Below, piece by piece: positions 1 through 5,250 of a stretch of DNA of 6,798 bases; position 1 is the first letter of the stretch; every line of letters begins with the position of its first letter. A program made the translations under genes and the position numbers. Source of the stretch: an uncultured Hyphomicrobiales bacterium (lineage in GTDB: Bacteria; Pseudomonadota; Alphaproteobacteria; Rhizobiales; Aestuariivirgaceae); the NCBI GenBank assembly GCA_903930095.1, contig CAIYXE010000599.1, positions 1-6,798 on the forward strand. Direction: 5' to 3'. Below the pieces are notes generated by a model that saw only the letters and a list, made by a program, of their open reading frames with translations, was not told the origin of the DNA and searched no databases.

Positions 1-145
1 GGAGTATCTGGTGGCTCAGGGCAACAACCCGCAGCGCTTCCAGGTCCTCGGCATGGGCCAGAATGAGCCCTTCGCCTCCACCGACACGGCTGAAGGCCGC
101 GCCCAGAACCGCCGCGTCGAGATCCGCATCGTGCCGCTGACCTGA
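1..145 (+). CDS. OmpA-family C-terminal domain protein (3' end only)
   Basis: This is the last 47 residues of a protein whose start lies left of the window; the reading frame begins at base 2 and stops with TGA at 143-145. The visible part ends in the hallmark OmpA/MotB C-terminal signature: a GMGQNEP turn, then the block TAEGRAQNRRVEIRI and a short tail (VPLT). In the OmpA_C family (Pal, YiaD, OmpA) the Asn-Arg-Arg-Val-Glu stretch sits in the peptidoglycan-binding fold, which binds the diaminopimelate of the cell wall non-covalently, so the protein is probably an outer-membrane lipoprotein or porin tail facing the periplasm. The N-terminus (lipobox or beta-barrel) is not visible, so the type of OmpA-domain protein cannot be decided. 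It reads in the same direction as prmA with a 53-base gap; no clear terminator lies between them. Confidence 0.87.
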   Translation, partial: EYLVAQGNNPQRFQVLGMGQNEPFASTDTAEGRAQNRRVEIRIVPLT

Positions 146-186
146 GGTTTGATCGGCGCCACTTCTTTCCTCCGCCAAAACCCCCT

Positions 187-216
187 AAAGCGCGTGTCAT
201 GACCGAAGCGCGCTTT
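187..216 (+). promoter_or_regulatory. Inverted repeat enclosing the prmA start codon
   Basis: AAAGCGCG (187-194) and CGCGCTTT (209-216) are a perfect 8-base inverted repeat with a 14-base loop that contains the prmA ATG (199-201). No purine-rich Shine-Dalgarno sequence is visible between the preceding stop (145) and the ATG. In mRNA the start codon would therefore lie in the loop of a stable GC-rich stem. This could present or restrict initiation, or it could be a by-product of GC-rich coding sequence. The repeat is seen in the sequence; any regulatory role is inference. Confidence 0.4.
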
Positions 217-1149
217 ACCCTCACCATCCCTGCCCTTTCTCATGATGGCGCCAATGATCTGGCGACCGCATTGGAGGAGGATATCCGCCTCGACCCGCTC
301 GCCATCACCATCAACGAGACGGATGAGGCGCGTGCGCTGTGGGAGCTGGTTCTCTATTTCGGCAGCGCGGAAGAGGCCGAAGCGGCGCGGGAGGTCGATG
401 CGCTCGCGTCTGGCGTCATCGCCGCCATGCCGCAGCAGGACTGGGTGCGCCAGTCGCTCGAGGGGCTGGCCCCGGTCAGTGCCGGACGCTTCTTCCTCCA
501 CGGCGCCCATGACCGCCCGCGCAGGCGCCCCGGCGGCATGTCGCTGGAGATCGATGCCGGAACGGCCTTCGGCACCGGCCACCACGGCACGACGGAAGGC
601 TGCCTGATGGCGCTTGACGGCATCCTGAAGCGCCGCGCGCCGCGCCGCATCCTGGATGTGGGCTGCGGAACGGGCGTTCTCGCCATCGCCGCCGCCCGGG
701 CCACGGGGCGGCCTGCACTGGCCAGCGACATCGACCCCGAGGCGGTGCGGGTGACCCTTGCCAATGCGGCATTGAACGGGGTGAAGCGGCAAATCACAAG
801 TTTCGTTGCAGCAGGCCTGAGCCACCCGCGGATTGCGGCCAGCGGGCCCTATGACCTGATCTTCGCGAACATCCTGGCGCGCCCCCTCGTGGCGCTGGCG
901 ACTGGCCTCACGCGCGCGCTGGCGCCGGGCGGAGAACTGATTCTCTCCGGCCTCACGGCGGAGCAGATGCGCTGGATCGAGGCCACATACCGGAGCCGCG
1001 GACTGGCGATGGCCTGCCGCATCCGCCGCGGCAACTGGGCCACCCTCGTCTTCACTCGCCCAAAACGCAAAAAGCGCCCGGGAGGGAGGACACCCGGACG
1101 CTTTCTTGTGACCGGCCCACGGGGAGCCGGCTGGGAGTTCGATATCTAG
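199..1149 (+). CDS. prmA: Ribosomal protein L11 methyltransferase
   Basis: The protein has 316 residues. PrmA transfers methyl groups from S-adenosylmethionine to amino groups of ribosomal protein L11 in the cytoplasm. The N-terminal substrate-recognition part (about 1-95) is followed by the PrmA-specific motif AFGTGHHGTTEGC (123-135), SAM motif I DVGCGTG (153-159), the acidic SDIDP segment after strand 2 (176-180), and FANILARPL (222-230), which matches the family's N-I-L motif IV. The core ends near residue 287 in NWATLVFTRP, where PrmA proteins usually end. A further ~29 residues, basic then Gly-rich, form an unusual extension whose DNA includes a terminator-like hairpin. The start at 199 is the first usable ATG in frame; it lacks an obvious ribosome binding site and sits in a hairpin loop. 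The gene converges with the DUF1127 gene. Identification is firm; the C-terminal boundary is the doubtful part. Confidence 0.95.
   Translation: MTEARFTLTIPALSHDGANDLATALEEDIRLDPLAITINETDEARALWELVLYFGSAEEAEAAREVDALASGVIAAMPQQDWVRQSLEGLAPVSAGRFFLHGAHDRPRRRPGGMSLEIDAGTAFGTGHHGTTEGCLMALDGILKRRAPRRILDVGCGTGVLAIAAARATGRPALASDIDPEAVRVTLANAALNGVKRQITSFVAAGLSHPRIAASGPYDLIFANILARPLVALATGLTRALAPGGELILSGLTAEQMRWIEATYRSRGLAMACRIRRGNWATLVFTRPKRKKRPGGRTPGRFLVTGPRGAGWEFDI
1071..1109 (+). terminator. Terminator-like hairpin inside the 3' end of prmA
   Basis: AAAGCG-C-CCGGG (1071-1082) pairs with CCCGG-A-CGCTTT (1093-1104), giving an 11-pair stem broken by one C/A mismatch with a 10-base loop, followed by CTTGT. 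A-rich sequence before the stem and T-rich sequence after it give the shape of an intrinsic terminator. It lies just after the codons for the normal PrmA core. A second, smaller stem follows: CCGGC 1112-1116 with GCCGG 1126-1130. The U-tract is weak, so termination efficiency is uncertain. Confidence 0.5.
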
Positions 1150-1211
1150 AGCATGATCTTGCGCGGGTTCTTGTCGACCAGGTGAATCCACCTGGTCGGA
1201 ACGCGCGCTAG
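1146..1211. repeat. Palindromic intergenic element (rhizobial-type dispersed repeat)
   Basis: A long imperfect palindrome lies between the convergent prmA and DUF1127 genes. The inner stem is perfect: CGACCAGGTG (1175-1184), loop AATC (1185-1188), CACCTGGTCG (1189-1198). An outer stem pairs GCGCGGGTTC (1161-1170) with GAACGCGCGC (1199-1208) with one mismatch, separated from the inner stem by a TTGT bulge on the left (1171-1174). CTAG occurs at both outer ends (1146-1149 and 1208-1211). The left end reads CTAGAGCATGATC, which I associate with dispersed palindromic repeats in Hyphomicrobiales genomes. The element supplies the prmA stop codon (TAG, 1147-1149) and ends 3 bases before the DUF1127 stop codon, so it may also act as a bidirectional terminator. 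Copy number cannot be seen from one window. Confidence 0.65.
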
Positions 1212-1214
1212 GAC

Positions 1215-1409
1215 TTACGAGCCCCAGACCATGCGGGAAATCTCGGACCGCTTGACCCCGATGTCGGCGAGGAGCCGGTCATCGAGCTGGGCGAGCTGGC
1301 GCTCGGCCCGGCTGCGGGCGAGATAGGACCGAACCCGGCCAATGAGGCCCGGGCCCATGCTGAAACCTTCGTTGCGGACGGCCTCGCGGCCATAAGTGAT
1401 CGTGGTCAT
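1215..1409 (-). CDS. DUF1127 (YjiS-like) small protein
   Basis: This 64-residue protein has a C-terminal DUF1127 motif: Arg-rich helix RVRSYLARSRAERQLAQLDD (25-44), then RLLADIGVKRSEI (45-57), matching the family pattern of Leu-rich helix, D-I-G, and R-S-D/E-I. The family is abundant in Alphaproteobacteria. Members I know of have been linked to RNA binding and to phosphate or carbon adaptation, but this member's role is unknown. The start at 1409 is chosen because AGGAG (1417-1421 on this strand) lies 7 bases upstream. Two upstream in-frame ATGs (1415 and 1427) would place the ribosome binding site at or inside the coding region. The stop codon abuts the palindromic element shared with prmA. 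A dyad at 1486-1522 lies about 80 bases upstream. There are no membrane segments or signal peptide. Confidence 0.9.
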   Translation of the reverse strand: MTTITYGREAVRNEGFSMGPGLIGRVRSYLARSRAERQLAQLDDRLLADIGVKRSEISRMVWGS

Positions 1410-1415
1410 GTTCAT

Positions 1416-1421
1416 TCTCCT
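1416..1421 (-). promoter_or_regulatory. Shine-Dalgarno site of the DUF1127 gene
   Basis: On the minus strand this reads AGGAGA. Its AGGAG core ends 7 bases before the ATG at 1409 and lies between two other in-frame ATGs, which decides the start. Confidence 0.75.
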
Positions 1422-1427
1422 GTTCAT

Positions 1428-1786
1428 CTCTCAAAATCCAGGCCCGGACGGCGGGCGCCGTGATCCCTCGAGGGTTTATTGTGCGGTGCACTGTTGCAAC
1501 GCGATATAGTGTGCAACTGCACGCCAAACCACAGCCAGCTTTGCGTTTCAGATATGTGCCTGCTGCATGGTCTGCGTCATCGCTAAACTACCCTCGACGA
1601 CTTCTGTTACGATCAAGAGATAGCTTTGGATTGCGACGGTTTTATTGCGGTAACCGCCTTATTTCGAACCCAGAAATTAACAACCCTTAACCTGTCTGAA
1701 TTGCTCAAAATAGCGTCGCAAACAGACGCTTTGCATGCTCTAGGCGCATGGATTGGAAGGGAAAGTTATGTTGCGCTGCATTATGT
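1428..1786. other. Gene-free intergenic stretch, AT-richer than its surroundings
   Basis: No convincing coding sequence is present on either strand across these ~360 bases. GC content is about 45% by hand count over 1561-1800, against about 70% in a 60-base line of prmA. It contains the DUF1127 upstream dyad (1486-1522), a short palindrome GCGGTAACCGC (1647-1657), two TTAAC units 10 bases apart (1677-1681 and 1687-1691), and a 6-base stem AGCGTC/GACGCT (1712-1717 and 1725-1730). Read on the minus strand that last stem is followed by ATTTTG, so it may be a second, weak terminator after csp. A small RNA could fit here, but no promoter-plus-terminator pair is clear. Confidence 0.6.
1486..1522. 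promoter_or_regulatory. Dyad upstream of the DUF1127 gene
   Basis: GTGCA-ct-GTTGCA (1486-1498) is the inverted complement of TGCAACTGCAC (1512-1522). This gives 11 pairs with a 2-base bulge and a 13-base centre containing GATATAG. The AT core between symmetrical GTTGCA arms looks like a regulator binding site. Alternatively it could form a hairpin if it is transcribed into the leader of the minus-strand gene starting at 1409. The binding protein is unknown. Confidence 0.45.
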
Positions 1787-1817
1787 CAAAACAAAATGCC
1801 CGGCCTCCCGGCCGGGC
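1787..1817 (-). terminator. Intrinsic terminator of the cold-shock gene
   Basis: On the minus strand a perfect 8-base stem GCCCGGCC (1817-1810), loop GGGA, and GGCCGGGC (1805-1798) is followed by ATTTTGTTTTGA. It begins about 30 bases after the csp stop codon and has the textbook form of GC stem plus U-rich tail. Confidence 0.92.
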
Positions 1818-1846
1818 ACCATGCGTGAAATTCGTTCGTCCGGAGA

Positions 1847-2056
1847 TCAGGCGGCGGTGAGATTGCCGGCAGAGCTGCGGCCGGTGCGCTTGTCGGTCAC
1901 GATCTCGAAGGAGACCTTCTGGCCTTCCTTGAGAGTGCGCAGACCGGCGCGCTCAACAGCGGAAATATGGACAAAAATGTCCTTCGAACCGTTCTCGGGC
2001 TGGATGAAGCCATAGCCCTTCTGCTCGTTGAACCACTTCACAGTACCCGTATTCAT
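1847..2056 (-). CDS. CspA-family cold-shock protein
   Basis: This 69-residue protein is a complete single cold-shock domain. CspA-type proteins bind single-stranded RNA and DNA and act in the cytoplasm as RNA chaperones or antiterminators. Visible features are VKWFN (6-10), RNP1 KGYGFI (13-18) and RNP2 IFVHI (27-31), giving the usual set of surface aromatic residues, followed by the conserved region ending [18 protein letters not shown]. Length and motifs are normal for the family. The start at 2056 is supported by AAGGA (2064-2068) 7 bases upstream. The gene stands alone: it has a strong terminator downstream and a long leader with a candidate promoter upstream, and is divergent from the nucleotidase gene. 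Bacteria often carry several csp paralogues, and the sequence does not say whether this one is cold-induced. Confidence 0.97.
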   Translation of the reverse strand: MNTGTVKWFNEQKGYGFIQPENGSKDIFVHISAVERAGLRTLKEGQKVSFEIVTDKRTGRSSAGNLTAA

Positions 2057-2206
2057 GGGCTTTTCCTTACGTTGGTTTGGTCGTCGGCCCTGGCGTGGCG
2101 GTTGAAGTCACGGCAAGACCATTTTCGAAAATTGGAGGAGTCTTGCGTGCGCAGCCCAACGGGGAAGCGAAGCGGCCAATCGTCCGGCCCAAGTATCGAT
2201 GAGGAA
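2057..2206 (-). promoter_or_regulatory. Long structured 5' leader of the csp gene
   Basis: If the candidate promoter is right, transcription would start near 2200, giving a leader of about 145 bases, similar to the long leaders known for cspA-type genes. The leader contains a stem GCAAGAC (2146-2140) with GTCTTGC (2119-2113) that encloses the palindrome ATTTTCGAAAAT (2132-2121) and a pyrimidine segment TCCTCC on one side. The ribosome binding site AAGGA sits at 2068-2064. Cold-responsive leaders are established for cspA in enterobacteria; applying that to this gene is inference. Confidence 0.5.
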
Positions 2207-2235
2207 TATATGTCGCAGTTGGACCCTACTTGCAA
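2207..2235 (-). promoter_or_regulatory. Candidate promoter of the csp gene
   Basis: On the minus strand TTGCAA (2235-2230) is followed after 17 bases by CATATA (2212-2207). Both are reasonable matches to a housekeeping -35/-10 pair. The spacing and the distance to csp suit a long-leader cold-shock promoter. It was found by eye only. Confidence 0.5.
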
Positions 2236-2321
2236 GGTGAATTGGACTCACTGACTGCCGTCTGGCCGTTGCGGTGCAGGACGGATATGCTTGCAGCTGA
2301 AGCCAACACACCATTCCGCAG

Positions 2322-2326
2322 GGAGG
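2322..2326 (+). promoter_or_regulatory. Shine-Dalgarno site of the nucleotidase gene
   Basis: GGAGG lies 5 bases before the ATG at 2332. It fixes the start there rather than at upstream in-frame alternatives such as TTG 2230, which would precede the signal peptide with an implausible extension. Confidence 0.8.
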
Positions 2327-2331
2327 GCCAG

Positions 2332-3840
2332 ATGCACCTGATCCGTCACGTCATGATTTCAGCAACTATCATCGCCACAACCCTGGTTTTGCCCGCGCGG
2401 GCGGAAACGGTAAAGCTCACCTTCCTGCTCACCAATGACATCTACAAGGTGGACAACACATCGGGCCGCGGTGGTTTTGCCAGGCTCAATGCCGTGGTGA
2501 AGGCCGAACGCGCCAAGGGCGGACACGTGATCTATGCCCATGCGGGCGACCTGATCTCGCCCTCGCTGCTTTCCGGCTTCGACCAGGGCGCGCACACCAT
2601 CGCCCTCACCAACATGGCGCCGCCTGACATCTTCACGCCCGGCAACCATGAATTCGACTTCGGCGAAGAGGTGTTCCTGAAGCGCATGGGCGAGGCCCGC
2701 TTCCCGCTTTTTGCCGCCAACCTGCGCCGTGCCGGGGGCAGCCCCCTGCCCGGTTTCAAGGACATGGAGATCCGCGATGTGGACGGCCTCAAGCTGGGCC
2801 TCTTGGGCCTCACGGCGGAGGACAGCCCGGTGAAGTCGACCCCCGGCGATGGCCTCGTCTTCGCATCGACCTTCGACACGGCAACCGCGAAGGCCGCCGA
2901 ACTCCGCGCGCAAGGGGCAGACCTGGTGGTGGCCGTGGCCCATGCCAACCGCGCCCTCGACATGCGCATGTTCAACAGCGGGAGTTTCGACATCATCCTC
3001 TCCGGCGATGACCATGACCTGGCGCTGATGTTCGACGGCAAGACGGTGCTGGCAGAGTCGAAAGAAGAGGCGGAGTTCGTCACCGCCATCGACGTCACCG
3101 CCGAGGTGACGGAAAAAGACGGCAAACGGACCGTCAGCTGGTTTCCCAACTTCCGCATCATCGACACCGCGGCGGTGACGCCCGATCCCGAAACGCAGGC
3201 AAAGGCCGATGCCTACAATGCCGAACTCGACCAGGACCTGAACGTCACCATCGGCACCACGTCTGAGCCGCTCGACAGCCGCAAGGCAACGCTCCGCTCA
3301 CAGGAGGCTGCAATGGGCAATCTGGTGGCTGATGCATTGCGTGCCTCGGTGAAGGCCGACATTGCCATCACCAACGGCGGCGGCATCCGCGGCAACAAGG
3401 AATACGCCGCGGGCAGCGCCCTCACCCGCCGTGACGTGCTGACCGAGCTTCCCTTCGGCAGCCGCACCGTGAAGCTGGAAGTGACGGGCGGCATGATCTG
3501 GGCCGCGCTGGAAAACGGCGTGAGCGAGGCAGAGAATGCGGCAGGCCGATTTCCCCAGGTCTCAGGGCTCGTTCTCGAGGCCGATCTCATGAAGCCCAAG
3601 GGCCAGCGCGTCATCGCCGTAACCATCGCCGGAAAGCCGCTGGACAGGACGGCCACCTACACGCTCGCCACCAACGACTACATGTTCGCAGGCGGCGACG
3701 GCTACACGGCGCTGAGTGCCGGCAAACCCCTCCTCTCCGTGCGCGACGGCCAGCTGATGGCCAATGACGTGATGGGCTACATCGCCCGCCACAAGACCAT
3801 CTCCCCCAAGGTCGAAGGCCGTATCTGGCTCAGGATGTAG
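2332..3840 (+). CDS. Secreted UshA-like metallophosphatase / 5'-nucleotidase
   Basis: The protein has 502 residues. A signal peptide is seen: Arg5, a hydrophobic stretch about 7-20, and an A-R-A cleavage site after residue 24, so it acts in the periplasm. The N-terminal calcineurin-like metallophosphatase domain (about 28-260) has TNDIYK (34-39), HAGD (70-73), GNHE (104-107), AVAHAN (201-206) and SGDDHD (224-229). The C-terminal 5'-nucleotidase domain (about 300-485) has GNLVADA (329-335), ITNGGGIRG (346-354), RFPQVSGL (406-413) and NDYMFAGGDGY (448-458), the substrate-binding region of UshA/CpdB-type enzymes. These hydrolyse nucleotides, cyclic nucleotides or UDP-sugars for scavenging. Two metal-binding motifs differ from the consensus: the D-x-H motif is D36-I-Y38, and G-H-x-H is G225-D-D-H228. 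Activity or metal preference may therefore differ. The gene is divergent from csp and overlaps the ABC gene tail-to-tail by 11 bases. The exact substrate is unknown. Confidence 0.93.
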   Translation: MHLIRHVMISATIIATTLVLPARAETVKLTFLLTNDIYKVDNTSGRGGFARLNAVVKAERAKGGHVIYAHAGDLISPSLLSGFDQGAHTIALTNMAPPDIFTPGNHEFDFGEEVFLKRMGEARFPLFAANLRRAGGSPLPGFKDMEIRDVDGLKLGLLGLTAEDSPVKSTPGDGLVFASTFDTATAKAAELRAQGADLVVAVAHANRALDMRMFNSGSFDIILSGDDHDLALMFDGKTVLAESKEEAEFVTAIDVTAEVTEKDGKRTVSWFPNFRIIDTAAVTPDPETQAKADAYNAELDQDLNVTIGTTSEPLDSRKATLRSQEAAMGNLVADALRASVKADIAITNGGGIRGNKEYAAGSALTRRDVLTELPFGSRTVKLEVTGGMIWAALENGVSEAENAAGRFPQVSGLVLEADLMKPKGQRVIAVTIAGKPLDRTATYTLATNDYMFAGGDGYTALSAGKPLLSVRDGQLMANDVMGYIARHKTISPKVEGRIWLRM

Positions 3841-5215
3841 GAGAGGATCGCTGGGCGCGGTGGCTCACCTCCACCACCGCATGGCTGCGCGCCAACTCGT
3901 CAATCTCCGCCGAGATGCGCTCGCGGTTGGCGGGATCGAGATTGGCGTCCCATTCGTCAAGGAGAATGACAGGCACGCGCCCTCCTGCTGCATCGAAAGC
4001 AGAGCGGAGGTCTCTGAGCTTGCGCTGGCCTGTGGACAGGCCGGTCCTCACCGCCGGAAACAGGAACGACTGGGCCGGAATGTAGAAGGCCCGTTCCTTC
4101 AGAAATTCCTTGAGATGCAAGAGCAGCGAGGTCTTGCCTGAGCCATTCGGCCCGGCGATGGCATAGCGGCCCGGCTCCTGCGTGAGGGACATGACATCCT
4201 CAAACCCGGTGACCGGCATATCGTCCCATGCGTGTTCACGCTTGCGGGAAAAGCGGATCAGCCGGGTGTCGAAGCGCTGGCTGAGGTCAACCTTCTCTTC
4301 GGCGAGCGCTTCATTGAGCCACGACACGCGCCCGCGAATGCTCAGGTACCAGGTCACGTTTTGCATCAGATAAGAGACCTCGAGGAGGGTCTGAACGAGT
4401 TGGGGCATCACGACAGCAAGCGCGATCACCTCCGCCGTGCTCATGCCGGGACTGCGCCACAAGATGACAGCTGTCGTCGGCAGCCAGATGCACACGGCCT
4501 GCAAAAGATTAAATCCCTGGTCGGCGTTCATCGCCGAGAGGGCCGCGCGCCGGTAGAGGCTCCAGCGTCTGTCAAAGAGGCGCAAGAACCGGCTCATGAC
4601 CATGTCTTGGCCAAGCGTGTTGGCAAGCCAGCCCTCCGGCAGCGCGGCGATGAATTGATTGTAGGCCTTCTCAAAGAAGGTAGCCGTGTCCGCTGGCCAG
4701 TTTCCCAAACGCCAGATCAGCACTGCGGAGAAGGCCACAGTAACGATGTAAGCCACTGCGAATTCAGCCATCACGAAGGTGGAAATGAGCGCCACTGACA
4801 GGATGGAGGAGAATAACAGCCCGGCGACGGCGTGAACAAAGTCGACACAATCCGATACGATCTCCTGCCCGTTGGCGGAGATCAAGGCGCCGAATTTCTT
4901 CTCTCCGTCCCGGTTGGCCGCCTGTGCCACACGGCCGGCCGTCCGGGCGAAGACATTCTCATAAAAGGCCCGGCGTGCCCCCGTCTTCCAGGGCACCATC
5001 AACATATATGCAGCATAGCTGAGCGGATAGGCGAGGAAACTGAGCAGCAGGTAGAGCCAGATACCCTGCAGCACCTCGCCCGCCCCCCGTTCCGCGGAGA
5101 CGACGTAGGCGAGATATACCTGGGGCACCACATAGCACGCCATCATCAGCATGACTGCGGCAAGGCAGGCGACGGCAGCCCCTCGAACCCGCGCAAGCTT
5201 CAGAACGGTGAACAT
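3830..5215 (-). CDS. ABC exporter with fused, compact ATP-binding domain
   Basis: The protein has 461 residues. The N-terminal membrane domain has about six hydrophobic segments (near 12-38, 50-74, 129-150, 151-170, 236-253, 260-284), the layout of a type-IV (type I exporter) half-transporter. The C-terminal ATPase has Walker A GPNGSGKT (355-362), a possible Q-loop IPAQS (379-383), a variant signature LSTGQ (393-397), Walker B VILLDE (416-421), D-loop ANLD (424-427) and H-loop VSHR (450-453). All catalytic motifs are present, yet Walker A to H-loop spans only ~95 residues and Q-loop to signature only ~11, so most of the helical subdomain is missing. It probably works as a homodimer exporting a peptide or small molecule; the substrate is not evident. 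The start at 5215 is favoured by GGAG (5221-5224) 5 bases upstream; a GTG at 5221 would overlap it. No substrate or biosynthesis gene lies beside it. I do not recognise the exact family. Confidence 0.88.
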   Translation of the reverse strand: MFTVLKLARVRGAAVACLAAVMLMMACYVVPQVYLAYVVSAERGAGEVLQGIWLYLLLSFLAYPLSYAAYMLMVPWKTGARRAFYENVFARTAGRVAQAANRDGEKKFGALISANGQEIVSDCVDFVHAVAGLLFSSILSVALISTFVMAEFAVAYIVTVAFSAVLIWRLGNWPADTATFFEKAYNQFIAALPEGWLANTLGQDMVMSRFLRLFDRRWSLYRRAALSAMNADQGFNLLQAVCIWLPTTAVILWRSPGMSTAEVIALAVVMPQLVQTLLEVSYLMQNVTWYLSIRGRVSWLNEALAEEKVDLSQRFDTRLIRFSRKREHAWDDMPVTGFEDVMSLTQEPGRYAIAGPNGSGKTSLLLHLKEFLKERAFYIPAQSFLFPAVRTGLSTGQRKLRDLRSAFDAAGGRVPVILLDEWDANLDPANRERISAEIDELARSHAVVEVSHRAQRSSPTS

Positions 5216-5224
5216 GGTCACTCC

Positions 5225-5250
5225 ATGAGATACGTTGAGTTTACTCTCAT
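5225..5250. promoter_or_regulatory. Dyad in the ABC gene leader
   Basis: ATGAGA (5225-5230) and TCTCAT (5245-5250) are inverted, with a nested GAGT-TT-ACTC in the centre. The dyad overlaps the candidate -10 of the ABC gene and lies just upstream of its ribosome binding site, a typical place for a repressor operator. It may equally be a small mRNA hairpin. The evidence is modest. Confidence 0.35.

Noticed and set aside
16..1191. Long open frame on the minus strand opposite prmA
   Set aside because: It is antisense to a firmly identified gene, its protein is Arg/Gly/Ala-rich with no domain pattern, and it is what high-GC codon usage produces by chance.
1511..1531. Sigma-54-type promoter on the minus strand (TGG...TTGC)
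   Set aside because: The GG and GC pairs are separated by 9 bases rather than the required 10, and the GC element is part of the dyad.
1460..2015. Two plus-strand frames across the gene-free stretch and the csp gene
   Set aside because: The first has no recognisable motif and no ribosome binding site; the second runs antisense through csp and its terminator.
2134..2254. Possible 35-residue protein starting at GTG 2147 after GGAGGA
   Set aside because: The ribosome-binding-like GGAGGA is part of the csp leader hairpin when read on the other strand, the encoded sequence has no hydrophobic or motif pattern, and it overlaps the csp promoter region. It cannot be supported without translation data.
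2236..2331. Pho box upstream of the phosphatase gene
   Set aside because: I looked for paired TGTCA-like repeats with 11-base spacing and found none. A TTGGAC pair (2219-2224 and 2242-2247) is present, but its spacing matches no regulator I know.
2359..3167. Two long minus-strand frames opposite the nucleotidase gene
   Set aside because: They are shadows of the well-supported plus-strand gene, with no recognisable motifs and no ribosome binding site.
4000..4200. Frameshift or deletion as the cause of the short ATPase domain
   Set aside because: The frame is continuous from membrane domain to H-loop, and every motif is present in the correct order with conserved spacing after Walker B. No remnants of the missing segment appear in another frame.
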